Shown: positions 17,377 through 25,971, numbered from the stretch's first letter. The stretch is 64,000 bases of DNA from Rugamonas apoptosis (GCF_014042355.1 NZ_JACEZU010000002.1:558001-622000); one strand, 5' to 3'. Made by a program: numbers and translations. The notes: generated by a model from the letters alone, not told the origin.

Positions 17377-18179
17377 GGCAACGCTCCTCCCGCCAATGGC
17401 TCGGCCAGCACCACGGCCGGCTCGGCCCTCAGGCGCGCGCGTGCCGCACCTGGGTCCGGCACGCTGAGCAGGTAAGCATCCGTCACGGTGGGACCGTCCA
17501 CCACATGCGCGCCGTTGGCTTGCAGGATGCGGCGCAAGTCCCGTTCCGCCGTCTCTGGCTTAAATACCACCACCAGGTTGCCGGCGCTGGCCCCGGCGCC
17601 CAGCACATGATAGGCGCCGCCGTCGGCCACCGGCCGCGCCAGCAGCAACGTCAGCCCCGCAATGACGGCGAACTGCGCCGCCAGCGCCCAGCGCAGCCAG
17701 GACGGGTCATTGGCGGCAGCGCGGCGCCACCAAGAACGGACCGGGGCCGGGGCCGGGGCCGGGGCCGGGGCCGGGGCCGAGGCCGAGGCCGAAGCCGAAG
17801 CCGAAGCCGAAGCAGAAGCAGAAACCGGAGCCGTAGCCGCAGCCGGGGTCGTAGCCATGGCTGTAGCCGGAACCGGGGCCAAGACCGGGATCGGGACCGA
17901 CATCGGCACCTCCTCATCGAGGCGCGGCAACAAGGCGGCCAGCGCCCGCTCCACGTCCAGGCCACCGGCCGCACCCGCGCCATCATCCGCCGGCAGGGCG
18001 GCCGCCGCCCGCAGCCGGCGTTCAAAGTCCAGTTCGGCGCGGCACGCCGCACACTCGGCCAGGTGCCGCCGGACGGTGGCGTTGTCGGCCGGGTCGAGCC
18101 GGTCGGCCGCGTACCAGGGCAGCAATCCCCGCGCGGCCTCATGTGCTGGATCGTCCAGCTGGATGGTGTGGCCGTTCAT
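17373..18179 (-). CDS. Zinc-finger anti-sigma factor with subtilase-prodomain-like ectodomain
   Basis: 268 aa membrane protein. The N-terminus has the zinc-binding anti-sigma motif HLAECAAC (ZAS/zf-HC2), followed by a low-complexity (SA)n(AP)n stretch encoded by hexanucleotide repeats at 17741-17880, and one TM (LRWALAAQFAVIAGLTLLLA). The C-terminal, predicted periplasmic part (GNLVVVFKPETAERDLRRIL ... VTDAYLLSVPDPGAARARLR ... VVLAEPL) has the beta-alpha-beta pattern of I9/fervidolysin-type prodomains, like the one in the adjacent subtilase. The start at 18179 overlaps the sigma gene stop (ATGA). It should hold the ECF sigma factor at the membrane. Confidence 0.85.
   Translation of the reverse strand: MNGHTIQLDDPAHEAARGLLPWYAADRLDPADNATVRRHLAECAACRAELDFERRLRAAAALPADDGAGAAGGLDVERALAALLPRLDEEVPMSVPIPVLAPVPATAMATTPAAATAPVSASASASASASASASAPAPAPAPAPAPVRSWWRRAAANDPSWLRWALAAQFAVIAGLTLLLARPVADGGAYHVLGAGASAGNLVVVFKPETAERDLRRILQANGAHVVDGPTVTDAYLLSVPDPGAARARLRAEPAVVLAEPLAGGALP
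17741..17880. repeat. Hexanucleotide microsatellite inside the anti-sigma gene
   Basis: About five GGGGCC units are followed by GAGGCC, GAAGCC and GAAGCA-type units and looser variants. On the coding strand this gives alternating Ser-Ala and Ala-Pro dipeptides in the stretch between the zinc finger and the TM segment. Changes by whole units keep the frame and would only alter linker length. Confidence 0.8.
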
Positions 18180-18772
18180 GAGTAATCCTCCTTCTGGCTC
18201 GCCAGCAATTCCTTCAATTTGTGGCGCGCATGAAACATGCGGGTCTTGACCGTGTTGACGGGACAACCGACCACGTCCGCGATCTCCGCGTAACCCATCT
18301 CGTGGTCGTAGGTGAGCACCATCACCACCCGCTGCGCCAGCGGCAACTGGGCCAGCGCCCGCTCCAGCACCTGACGCAACTGGCGCCCTTCCAGCAGGTG
18401 GTCCGGCTCCAGTTCCGGGCCGGCCTGGTACAGGTCGGTGTCGGACTCGACCGGCTCGTCGCTGCCGCGCAAGCCCTTCAGCGCCTTGCGGTAGGCGATC
18501 GCGAAAATCCAGGTCGACACCTTGCAACTGCCGTCATAACTGGCCGCCTTCTGCCACACCACCAGCATGGTGTCGTTGATCACTTCCTCGACCAGCGGCA
18601 CACTGCGCACCATGCGGCCCAGGAAACGGCCCAGCCGGGGGAAATAAGCGCGGTACAGCTGTTCGAACGCCCGCCGGTCGCCAGCCACGATCCGCGCCAA
18701 CAGGCACGCATCGTCACAGCCGGCGCCGCCGGTGCCGGCCACTTGTCCGTCCAGATTCCGCCCCTCCCGCAT
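18176..18772 (-). CDS. ECF RNA polymerase sigma factor
   Basis: 198 aa sigma-70-family protein with region 2 (FEQLYRAYFPRLGRFLGRMV ... EEVINDTMLVVWQKAASYDG ... VSTWIFAIAYRKALKGLR) and region 4 (LPLAQRVVMVLTYDHEMGYA, then GCPVNTVKTRMFHARHKLKE), and no regions 1 or 3, as in ECF sigmas. ATG at 18772 is preceded by GGGAGAG with proper spacing; the GTG at 18778 lies too close to it. It is first in the operon with its anti-sigma factor, the subtilase and the porin. It probably controls its own operon via the candidate promoter at 18794-18821. Confidence 0.93.
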   Translation of the reverse strand: MREGRNLDGQVAGTGGAGCDDACLLARIVAGDRRAFEQLYRAYFPRLGRFLGRMVRSVPLVEEVINDTMLVVWQKAASYDGSCKVSTWIFAIAYRKALKGLRGSDEPVESDTDLYQAGPELEPDHLLEGRQLRQVLERALAQLPLAQRVVMVLTYDHEMGYAEIADVVGCPVNTVKTRMFHARHKLKELLASQKEDYS

Positions 18773-18793
18773 CGTCACTCTCCCTGGTCGCCT

Positions 18794-18821
18794 GTTAATG
18801 CCTCAAGGCAGCAAAAAGGTT
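18794..18821 (-). promoter_or_regulatory. Candidate autoregulated ECF promoter of the sigma operon
   Basis: Minus-strand AACCTT (18816-18821, within TTGAACCTTTTTGC) is followed after 13 nt by GGCATTAAC (18794-18802), about 22 nt before the sigma gene start. The AAC-type -35 element is typical for ECF sigma factors, and the pair is repeated upstream of the TIGR03118 gene. Confidence 0.4.
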
Positions 18822-18907
18822 CAACCCGCGCGCCGCTCCATGCTAGCACCACGGAGCGATGGTGGCATGGCCGCCACACCACGCTTATTACCTGTGGCGA
18901 AATGACA

Positions 18908-18922
18908 GTGACAAGCCGTCAC
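18908..18922. promoter_or_regulatory. Palindrome GTGAC-N5-GTCAC
   Basis: A perfect 5+5 bp inverted repeat with 5-nt spacer lies in the divergent region between the sigma gene and the diguanylate cyclase gene, 63 nt before the latter's start. It could be an operator; no adjacent regulator obviously fits. Confidence 0.3.
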
Positions 18923-18984
18923 CGATCTCGTACAGTGAGCACAGGCACAAGGCTTAGCAGAATTATCATAACGAGACACTCGCC

Positions 18985-20946
18985 ATGACCGATCCGCACA
19001 CCGCGTTCCCCGCCAATAAGCCCTTGTTCCAGTACTATGCCGCCATGACCTGGCTGCTGGCCTTCCTTGCCTGCCTGTACATCGGCAGCAGCGCGATCCG
19101 GGTCTACCAGCACAGACACGAGCTGGAACAACAGATCGCCCAGCAACTGCAAAACGTGGCGCTCAGTTCGCGCCGCTCGCTGACGCTGCAAATAGCGCAG
19201 CTGACGACCACCGAGAACTTGGTGATCGATACGCTCAACGATCATTTACCGCTGGACCTGGCCAGCGCCAACCGGCAGCAAGTGGCCATCCTGCAGGCGC
19301 TGTTGACGCGGGAAGCGGCCGCCAATGACGATATCGAGCTGCTGGGCGTGGCCGACCGTCATGGCCGGGTGCTGTTCATGTCGAACAACGTGACCACCGT
19401 GCGCGCGCACGACCAGATCGACGTTTCCATGCTGCGCGATGATCCCGTGCGGGCCAGCGCGATCACGATCTACCAGGGCGGCCCCCGTTCGGCCTGGCCC
19501 AGCGGCTTTGTGGTGACGCGCTCCGTGCGAGGGGAAAACGGCCTGCCGCGCGCCTACGTGTTCGCCCTGCAAAGCCACGAGCACTTCCAACGGCGCCTGA
19601 AAGAACAGGAACAGGCCGGCTTTTCGCTGGGACGCCACAGCGTGGTAGCCATCGTCCAGACGCCAGGCAACCGGCTGGCCTTCCGCTACCCGATGGCCGA
19701 CGCCGTCATCGGCGCCGCTATCCCGCCCGTGGCGCACCAGCCGTTCCGCGACCGCCCACAGCTCAGCTACTGGATCTCGCCCTACGACCACATCAAGCAC
19801 CTGGTGTATGAGCTGCCCTTCGCCAACGGCGCCTTCCTGTTGCGGGTGGAGGCGGCGGAACTGGACTTTCTGGCGCCCTGGTATGCGGAACTGGTGTTCA
19901 CCGGCGTCAGCACCTTGCTGCTGCTGATGGCGCTGGCGTTGCTGTTGCGGCTGGTACGCCAGGGCGCGCGCCAGGCGGCCCAGCTGCAATTCGACAAGGA
20001 GCAGCTCGACATCGGCGCGCGCGCCATGACGCGCCTGATCGCCACCGCGCCCGTGGCCCTGGCCCACGTGCGGCTGGACGATGGCTTGTTGTTGCGCGCC
20101 AATCCCGCCTTTGGCCACCTGTTTGGCGCCATGCCGGGCGAGCAATTGAAGGTGGCCGAGTCGCTGTTCGCCGATCCGGCCGGGTGGCGCGAACTGTGCG
20201 CCGGCGCCCGCTTGGCCGGCGCGGCCGAGGGCCGCAGCATGGAGGCCACGCTCAAGGTGGGCGATGCCACCCGTCATGCGCTGGTGGCGGTGGCGCCGCT
20301 GCCGTCCAGGCGGGACGAGCCGCGCGAATTGCTGCTGAGTTTTACGGACACGGAAACCCAGCACGCACGCGAACAAGCCTTGGCCACCATCGCCTACACC
20401 GACCCGCTGACCCAGCTTGCCAACCGGCGCGCGTTCTTCCAGCAAGCCGACGCCGCCTTCGCCATCGCCAGCCGCTACCAGCGCCCGCTGGCGCTGCTGA
20501 TGATCGACCTGGACCGCTTCAAGCGCGTCAACGACAGTTTTGGCCACGCGGCCGGCGACGCCGTGCTGGTGCGCACGGCCAACTGCCTGCGCCACAGCGT
20601 GCGCCACGCCGACTTGCCTGCCCGCCTGGGCGGCGAGGAGTTCGTCGTAATGTTGCCCGAGACCACGCTGGCCGAGGCGCTGGAGACGGCCGAACGGATC
20701 CGCAAGACCATCGCCGACGCGCCGCCGGCCGAGTTCGAGGGGCGCGCGATTCCCATCACGGCCAGTTTGGGGGTGGCCATGATGCGCAGCGACAGCAAGG
20801 GCATCGAAGCCATCCTCAACGAAGCCGACATGGCACTATACGAAGCCAAGGAGACGGGCCGCAACAAAGTGCGATGTGTCAGAATGGCGGCCACGAATAT
20901 GGCGGCGCCCGGCGCGCCCCCTCAAGGAAGCTCATGCAAAAGTTAA
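18985..20946 (+). CDS. Membrane-bound diguanylate cyclase (sensor-PAS-GGDEF)
   Basis: 653 aa. TM1 (YAAMTWLLAFLACLYIGSSA, about 15-34) and TM2 (VFTGVSTLLLLMALALLLRL, about 310-330) frame a periplasmic sensor of about 275 residues, which fits a Cache-like domain. A PAS-like segment (about 350-455) and a GGDEF domain (about 480-645) follow. The active site reads GGEEF near residue 548, and the I-site RHAD lies five residues before it, so c-di-GMP synthesis with product inhibition is expected. Its 3' end overlaps the next gene by 13 nt. Confidence 0.92.
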   Translation: MTDPHTAFPANKPLFQYYAAMTWLLAFLACLYIGSSAIRVYQHRHELEQQIAQQLQNVALSSRRSLTLQIAQLTTTENLVIDTLNDHLPLDLASANRQQVAILQALLTREAAANDDIELLGVADRHGRVLFMSNNVTTVRAHDQIDVSMLRDDPVRASAITIYQGGPRSAWPSGFVVTRSVRGENGLPRAYVFALQSHEHFQRRLKEQEQAGFSLGRHSVVAIVQTPGNRLAFRYPMADAVIGAAIPPVAHQPFRDRPQLSYWISPYDHIKHLVYELPFANGAFLLRVEAAELDFLAPWYAELVFTGVSTLLLLMALALLLRLVRQGARQAAQLQFDKEQLDIGARAMTRLIATAPVALAHVRLDDGLLLRANPAFGHLFGAMPGEQLKVAESLFADPAGWRELCAGARLAGAAEGRSMEATLKVGDATRHALVAVAPLPSRRDEPRELLLSFTDTETQHAREQALATIAYTDPLTQLANRRAFFQQADAAFAIASRYQRPLALLMIDLDRFKRVNDSFGHAAGDAVLVRTANCLRHSVRHADLPARLGGEEFVVMLPETTLAEALETAERIRKTIADAPPAEFEGRAIPITASLGVAMMRSDSKGIEAILNEADMALYEAKETGRNKVRCVRMAATNMAAPGAPPQGSSCKS

Positions 20947-21887
20947 TCTCGGAACTCATCCGGCTCTACCTGCCATCGCAGGCCACGGCGGCCACGGCAG
21001 CCAACACGGCCGACATGCTCGCGCGCCGCATGGCCGGCCAGCCCGCGCCCGCGCTGCGGCTGACCACGGACGACGGGCGCACGCGCGCCATCGTCATCCA
21101 CTTCAACCATACGGCTGGCGCCGGACAGGAACAACACTGGACCCGCCTGTGCGCCGTGGCCAACGCCTTGCAGACCGAACTGGGCCTGCCGGCGCCCGCC
21201 GTCAGCATCTCGGGCGCGGGCTACGACCTGTGGCTGTCGCTGGAAGTGCCGGCCCCGCCGGCACAGGTCGATACCTTCCTGGCGCTGCTGCACGCGGCTT
21301 ACCTGCCTGAGACGGACGCGCCGCGTATGAGAACGGGCTCGGCTGCGGCTGCGGCTGCGGGTATGGCTGCGGCTGAGGCTACGGGCGCGCGCCCTGCCGC
21401 TGCCGCGGACGAACTGCCGCCCTGCCCGCTGCCTGGCGGAGAAAAATGGGCGGCGTTTATCCATCCGGAACTGGGCGCGTCGTTCGCCGACGAACCGGCC
21501 CTGGAGATCGCGCCGCCCCCGGCCGGACAAGCGGCGTTGCTGGACAAGCTGCACAGCATCAGCACGGCGCAATTCGAGCACGCGCTGCAACAACTCCAGC
21601 GCGCGCACAGCAAGCCGGCGACGGGCACGCCAACGGATGCGACGAGCGCCATCCCAACGGGCATCCCAGCGGGCGCACAGGCGAGCGCGCACGCGGGCGC
21701 ATCCGCCACCGGCACGCCCGCCGGCGCGCCGGATCGCGCGTGCGCGACCATATGCGCGACCGCCCCGGACGCATACGCCGCGACACCACCGGGCTTGCTG
21801 CTGAAAGACGCCACCCTGGACGATATCGTGCGCTTCCTACATGCACGCAATATCGAACCGACCTTCCGGCACCTGCTGCCGAAATGA
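20934..21887 (+). CDS. Conserved protein of unknown function, coupled to the diguanylate cyclase
   Basis: 317 aa soluble protein; I do not recognise the family. The N-terminal part (about 1-125, containing AIVIHFNHTAGAGQEQHWTR and SISGAGYDLWLSLEVPAPPA) looks like a compact alpha/beta domain. An Ala/Thr/Pro low-complexity stretch follows, then a segment with GGEKWAAFIHPELGASFADE, a second low-complexity linker, and a C-terminal helix (DATLDDIVRFLHARNIEPTF). ATG at 20934 has AAGGAAG at 20924-20930 and overlaps the cyclase stop, so the two are translationally coupled. A faint resemblance of the first domain to primase-like folds is not strong enough to name it. Confidence 0.75.
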   Translation: MQKLISELIRLYLPSQATAATAANTADMLARRMAGQPAPALRLTTDDGRTRAIVIHFNHTAGAGQEQHWTRLCAVANALQTELGLPAPAVSISGAGYDLWLSLEVPAPPAQVDTFLALLHAAYLPETDAPRMRTGSAAAAAAGMAAAEATGARPAAAADELPPCPLPGGEKWAAFIHPELGASFADEPALEIAPPPAGQAALLDKLHSISTAQFEHALQQLQRAHSKPATGTPTDATSAIPTGIPAGAQASAHAGASATGTPAGAPDRACATICATAPDAYAATPPGLLLKDATLDDIVRFLHARNIEPTFRHLLPK

Positions 21888-21900
21888 CGGTCCCGGCGCG

Positions 21901-22776
21901 CTAGCCCTTCATGCGGTCCCAGCCGGTCCGCACCGCATCCTTGAATTTCTCCCAGCGCGATTCCGGATAGGCGCGCTGCCACTCCTCGCGCAGGGCCGGC
22001 TCCACTTCTTCCCAGGCGCTGCCCTGGTAGGTGGTGCGGTTGGCCATCGACGCGCCATAGCGATAGGCCGGGTCATACTCCTGGTAGGTGCCGCCGGTGT
22101 AGGAAAAGGTGTCGAGCCAGTGCGCATGGAAATACGTCTCCTCGCTGATACCTATATTGTCGCCGCGCTGGATGTTCAGGCTGTCCTGATTGGGATGCGG
22201 ATCCATGCGCATATCGGCGCGCTGCCGCGATGCGCCGGACTGCGCCGTCCCTTCCGTCCCTTCCGTCCCTTCCGTCCCTTCCATCCGTCCCATGTCCCCC
22301 GAAGCGGACTGCCCCGCCTCGCGTTGCGCGCGCTCGCCTTGCGGCGCCCCCGCGTCCGCCTGTTGCATGGCCGCGCCGGCCGCGCGCCACGACTCGTTGT
22401 CCCCGCGCGCCCATTGCTGGCCCATACCGGCCGGCCCGAAGGCCTGCAGGATGCCGCCCGCACGCTCGGCCTGCTCGCGACTGGTGGCATGCACCGTCAG
22501 CACGACATGGCCGCGCCGGATCGCCTCGGCGATCATGCGCTGGTCGTCGTGTTCCGTGCCGAACAGGCGGCCGAAGAAATGCTTCACGCTGTCGAGCAAG
22601 CTCTCGTCGGTGGCGCCCGGGCTGGTGTCGATGTCCTGTTGCCGCGACGCGCCGGTGGCGCCGGCCCCGTCGCTCAATTGTATGGTGTGACCGTCAAAGC
22701 CGGCGCTGATCAGCGCATCGCGCGCATAGTTGGCGTCGGTACGGTGCTCGAATACGGCTGCCAATGTGTAAGTCAT
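21901..22776 (-). CDS. Putative general stress protein with EGT tripeptide repeats
   Basis: 291 aa hydrophilic protein beginning MTYTLAAVFEHRTDANYARD, the typical start of small beta-alpha-beta stress domains in which FExRxDAexARxxLxxAGF is followed by a venom-allergen-like strand (GHVVLTVHATSREQAERAGG). The second half is Gln/Gly/Glu-rich, with EGTEGTEGTEGT coded by four 9-bp repeats (22247-22282), and ends in an acidic segment (YQGSAWEEVEPALREEWQRA) found in other bacterial stress/surface proteins. GGGGGAG precedes the ATG at 22776. No TM or signal is seen. Function is unknown. Confidence 0.75.
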   Translation of the reverse strand: MTYTLAAVFEHRTDANYARDALISAGFDGHTIQLSDGAGATGASRQQDIDTSPGATDESLLDSVKHFFGRLFGTEHDDQRMIAEAIRRGHVVLTVHATSREQAERAGGILQAFGPAGMGQQWARGDNESWRAAGAAMQQADAGAPQGERAQREAGQSASGDMGRMEGTEGTEGTEGTAQSGASRQRADMRMDPHPNQDSLNIQRGDNIGISEETYFHAHWLDTFSYTGGTYQEYDPAYRYGASMANRTTYQGSAWEEVEPALREEWQRAYPESRWEKFKDAVRTGWDRMKG

Positions 22777-22930
22777 GTTGAACTCCCCCCTAGTAGGCGG
22801 CGCCAGCGCGTGCTGCAAGGACTGGCTTCCGCAGCCGGCCCAGTGTACGCCGGGCGCCGTGCCACGAGCGCCAGATTGGCATGGGAGTAACGCCGCGTTG
22901 CGGCCGGTTCAGGTCCGCCTCAACGGTGGT

Positions 22931-23737
22931 TCACACGCAGAGATAGCCTCCGTCGACATTGAGGATCGCCCCCGTCGTATAGCTGGCCGCGGCGGACGCC
23001 AGGTACAGTACCGTGCCCGCCATCTCGGACGGCTGCGCGGCGCGGCGCATGGGCACGTGCGCCAGCAACTGCTTGAGCACGGCGGGCGACTCCTTCAGCG
23101 CGCTGGTGAACCTGGTGTCGGTGAAGCCCGGCAGCAGCGCGTTGCAGCGCACGCCCGCTTGCGCCATCTCGACCGCGAACGCCTTGGTCATGGAAATGAC
23201 GGCCGCCTTGGTGATCGAGTAAATGCCCTGGTGCAGGCCCGGGATCACGCCGTTGACGGACGCCACGTTGATGATGGAGCCGCCGCCATTGGCCGCCATC
23301 AGCTTGGCGCCGTGGGTGGACATGAAGAAGTAGCCGCGGATATTCACATCCACCGTCTTCTGGAACGCGTCGGCGCTGGTATCGGCGATGGGGCCGAAGT
23401 ACGGGCTGGTGGCCGCGTTGTTGACCAGGATGTCGAGGCGGCCATGGCGCGCGGTGATGTACGCGTACAGCGCTTCGATCTGCGCCAGCTCGCCGATGTG
23501 GCAAGCCGCCGCTTCCGCTGAACCGCCGGCAGCGATGATGTCGTCGGCCACGCGCTGGCAATCGTCGCGGCGGCGGCTCGTCACGATCACGTGCGCGCCG
23601 CTGGCGGCCAGCAGGCGGGCGACCTCCTCGCCGATCCCACGGCTGGCGCCAGTGACCAGGGCGACCTTGCCTGTCAGGTCGAACAGCGTGCTGGCGTTCA
23701 TGCTGGCGGTCTTCTCAAGGTTAGTCGTCTCGCTCAT
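22931..23737 (-). CDS. SDR family oxidoreductase
   Basis: 268 aa NAD(P)-dependent short-chain dehydrogenase. The cofactor loop TGASRGIG (near residue 30), NNAA and the catalytic YSITK are present, with a Ser in INVASVNG. It ends GAILNVDGGYLCV, a standard SDR C-terminus. Its start overlaps the phosphotransferase stop by 4 nt (ATGA). The pairing with a phosphotransferase of the acyl-CoA-dehydrogenase-associated type suggests a role in oxidation of an acyl or hydroxyacyl substrate, but the exact substrate is not readable. Confidence 0.92.
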   Translation of the reverse strand: MSETTNLEKTASMNASTLFDLTGKVALVTGASRGIGEEVARLLAASGAHVIVTSRRRDDCQRVADDIIAAGGSAEAAACHIGELAQIEALYAYITARHGRLDILVNNAATSPYFGPIADTSADAFQKTVDVNIRGYFFMSTHGAKLMAANGGGSIINVASVNGVIPGLHQGIYSITKAAVISMTKAFAVEMAQAGVRCNALLPGFTDTRFTSALKESPAVLKQLLAHVPMRRAAQPSEMAGTVLYLASAAASYTTGAILNVDGGYLCV

Positions 23738-24810
23738 CGCACGCTCCCGCCCGTGGTGATCACGGCCCGGCAGCGTTGGCCCAGGTAGCGCACCATCTCG
23801 CCAAAGCCCGCGAACTGCGCATTGGTGGTTTGTCCCAGCGCGTAGCGGCGGTAGATCTGCTGCGCGATCACCATCAGGCGGAACAGGCCGAACACTTCAT
23901 AGAACGCGAAGTCACCGATATCCGTGCCGGTGCGCTCGGCGTAGTAAGCCAGCACTTCGCGGCGCGTCAACATGCCCGGCGCATGCGTGGGCTGGCGGCG
24001 CGACGCGAGGAACGCTGGCTCATCACCCGCTTCCACCCAGTAGGCCAGCGAGCCGCCCAGGTCCATCAGCGGGTCGCCCAGGGTCGCCATTTCCCAATCG
24101 AGCACGCCGACGACCCGCGTGGGATCGGCGGAATCGAGCACCACGTTGTCGAAGCGATAGTCGTTGTGGATCACACACTGGCGGGTATCGCGCTGCGGCC
24201 GCACGGCGCCCAGCCACGCCACCACGTCCTCGCAGGCATCGGTGCCGTCGGTCAGCGCGCGCTGCCAGCGCCCGGTCCAGCCGTCGTACTGGCGCGCCAC
24301 ATAGCCCTCGCCCTTGCCCAGCGCCGCGATCTCCGGGCGCGACGTATCGACGCCGTGCAGTTCGATCAGGCGGTCCAGCACATTGGTGCACAGCTGGCGC
24401 ACGCCGGCGGGGTCCAGCCCCAGGCCGGCCGGCAGGTCGCGCCGCAGGATGATGCCGGGCAGGCATTCCATCACAAAGCACGGCGCGCCCACGACAGCGG
24501 GATCGTCGCAACGGGCCAGGATGGCCGGCACGTAAGGATAGCTTGGCTTGAGGGCCGCCATCACACCGGCCTCGCGCAGCATGTCATGCGCGCCCGCGCC
24601 GGCGGCGCCGGCCGGCGCGCGGCGCAGCACGAGGGAACGTTCGCCATAGCTGACCAGGTAAGTCAGGTTGGAAGCGCCGCCCTGGAACTGGCGCAGCTCC
24701 GGTTCTCCCTCCAGGCCCGCGATGGCGCCCTTGAGGTAAGCGTCCAGGCGCGCCATATCGAGACGGTCTTCATCGCGCACGGGGCGCGCGTCGGTGACGG
24801 TTGCGCTCAT
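23734..24810 (-). CDS. Phosphotransferase family protein (ACAD10/11 N-domain-like)
   Basis: 358 aa aminoglycoside-phosphotransferase-fold enzyme. It has the Gly-rich N-lobe QGGASNLTYLVSYGERSLVL RRAP, catalytic loop VIHNDYRFDNVVLD (HxDxxxxN) and the metal-binding VLDWEMATLGDPLMDLG. This subfamily is usually encoded with acyl-CoA dehydrogenases and SDRs and is proposed to phosphorylate 4-hydroxyacyl-CoAs, as ACAD10/11 do. ATG at 24810 follows GGAGGGCAGGGGC. It is first in a two-gene operon with the SDR and divergent from a LysR gene likely to control it. Confidence 0.9.
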   Translation of the reverse strand: MSATVTDARPVRDEDRLDMARLDAYLKGAIAGLEGEPELRQFQGGASNLTYLVSYGERSLVLRRAPAGAAGAGAHDMLREAGVMAALKPSYPYVPAILARCDDPAVVGAPCFVMECLPGIILRRDLPAGLGLDPAGVRQLCTNVLDRLIELHGVDTSRPEIAALGKGEGYVARQYDGWTGRWQRALTDGTDACEDVVAWLGAVRPQRDTRQCVIHNDYRFDNVVLDSADPTRVVGVLDWEMATLGDPLMDLGGSLAYWVEAGDEPAFLASRRQPTHAPGMLTRREVLAYYAERTGTDIGDFAFYEVFGLFRLMVIAQQIYRRYALGQTTNAQFAGFGEMVRYLGQRCRAVITTGGSVR

Positions 24811-24972
24811 GCCCCTGCCCTCCACGCGGCGTTGCGCCGCTGCGATGCAAGGTTGGCGGCCACGCCGCGCACGGTCCACGCGCGGCTACGTTCAAAACGG
24901 GAGTAGTCCATGATGTAAAGCCCAAGCTGTTGCGATACGGCCAGCGTACGCGAATTGAGCCCATCCATAAAA

Positions 24973-24991
24973 TGAATATTTATAATGTTCA
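24973..24991. promoter_or_regulatory. Candidate LysR box (TGAA-N11-TTCA)
   Basis: The AT-rich dyad TGAATATTTATAATGTTCA sits in the 231-bp divergent spacer, 51 nt before the LysR gene start, and contains the T-N11-A core expected for LysR-type regulators. It is the most AT-rich part of the spacer and also overlaps likely promoter sequences. Confidence 0.4.
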
Positions 24992-25041
24992 GGTATGAAT
25001 GGGATTAATATGCCTGACTCACCCATACACTGCGCCCAACC

Positions 25042-25971
25042 ATGTCCAAGGACAACCGCATCGACTTGAATCTGTTCCGCGTACTGGACGCGATCTACCA
25101 GCAAGGCGGCATCACCGCCGCCGCGCGCGCGCTGCACCTGACGCAGCCGGCCGTGACCCATGCGCTGAACCGCTTGCGCGAGCACTTTGACGATCCCTTG
25201 TTCGTCCGCCAAGGCAACCGCATCGTCCCGACCGAGCGCACGCTGGCGGTGATCGACGCCGTGCAAAGTCATCTGCACGGCTTGCAGGGCACCTTGCGCA
25301 GTGAGGCGGAAGTCGAACCCGCGACGCTGGATATGGAAATGACGATGGGCACGCGCGACATGCTGGAATCGATGGCGCTGCCCGCGTTGGCCGCCACCTT
25401 CGCGCGCGAAGCGCCGCGCCTCAGATTGGCCAGCCGGCGCGTGCCGCTGGACGAAGTGGAACGGGCGCTGGCCAGCGGCCAGCTGGACCTGGTAATCGAG
25501 CGCCAGCTGCGGGTGGGGCCGCGCGTGGCCAGCGCCTACCTGTTCGACGAAACCCACGTCGTCGTCATGCGCCGCGACCATCCGCTGGCGCACGGCACCC
25601 CGACCCGCGCCGATTACTTCGCGGCGCAGCATGTGTGCGTGTCATCGACGGGCGAGCCCAATACGCTGGACGTTTTGCTTGGCAACGATGGACGGTACCG
25701 CAAGATCCACCTGTTCTGCCAACACCATTTCGCGGCCTGCCAGATCGCCGCTTCCGGCGACCTGCTGCTGACCTTACCGCGCTTTTACGCGCTGCGCCTG
25801 GCCGCCTTGCTGCCCATCGTCGTCAAGCCGCTGCCGCTGCGGGTGAAGCCGTACCAGATCTTCGCGTACTGGCATGAATTGCGCGATCCGGATCGCGTGC
25901 ATCAATGGTTCCGGGAACGGGCGATCGCGGTGATGCGGGAGCAGTCAATGCTGGCGCCGCCGGAGCAATGA
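25042..25971 (+). CDS. LysR family transcriptional regulator
   Basis: 309 aa. The winged helix-turn-helix occupies the first about 65 residues (LNLFRVLDAIYQQGGITAAA, LTQPAVTHALNRLREHFDDP, RQGNRIVPT). The substrate-binding domain follows, with MGTRDMLESMALPALAATFA and conserved DLVIERQL. It is divergent from the phosphotransferase/SDR operon, which is the usual LysR target arrangement; the co-inducer is unknown. No long gene lies between this and the IclR gene. Confidence 0.93.
   Translation: MSKDNRIDLNLFRVLDAIYQQGGITAAARALHLTQPAVTHALNRLREHFDDPLFVRQGNRIVPTERTLAVIDAVQSHLHGLQGTLRSEAEVEPATLDMEMTMGTRDMLESMALPALAATFAREAPRLRLASRRVPLDEVERALASGQLDLVIERQLRVGPRVASAYLFDETHVVVMRRDHPLAHGTPTRADYFAAQHVCVSSTGEPNTLDVLLGNDGRYRKIHLFCQHHFAACQIAASGDLLLTLPRFYALRLAALLPIVVKPLPLRVKPYQIFAYWHELRDPDRVHQWFRERAIAVMREQSMLAPPEQ

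Noticed and set aside
20934..21887. Primase-like function for the unknown protein
   Set aside because: Resemblance is vague and no catalytic acid triad is visible.
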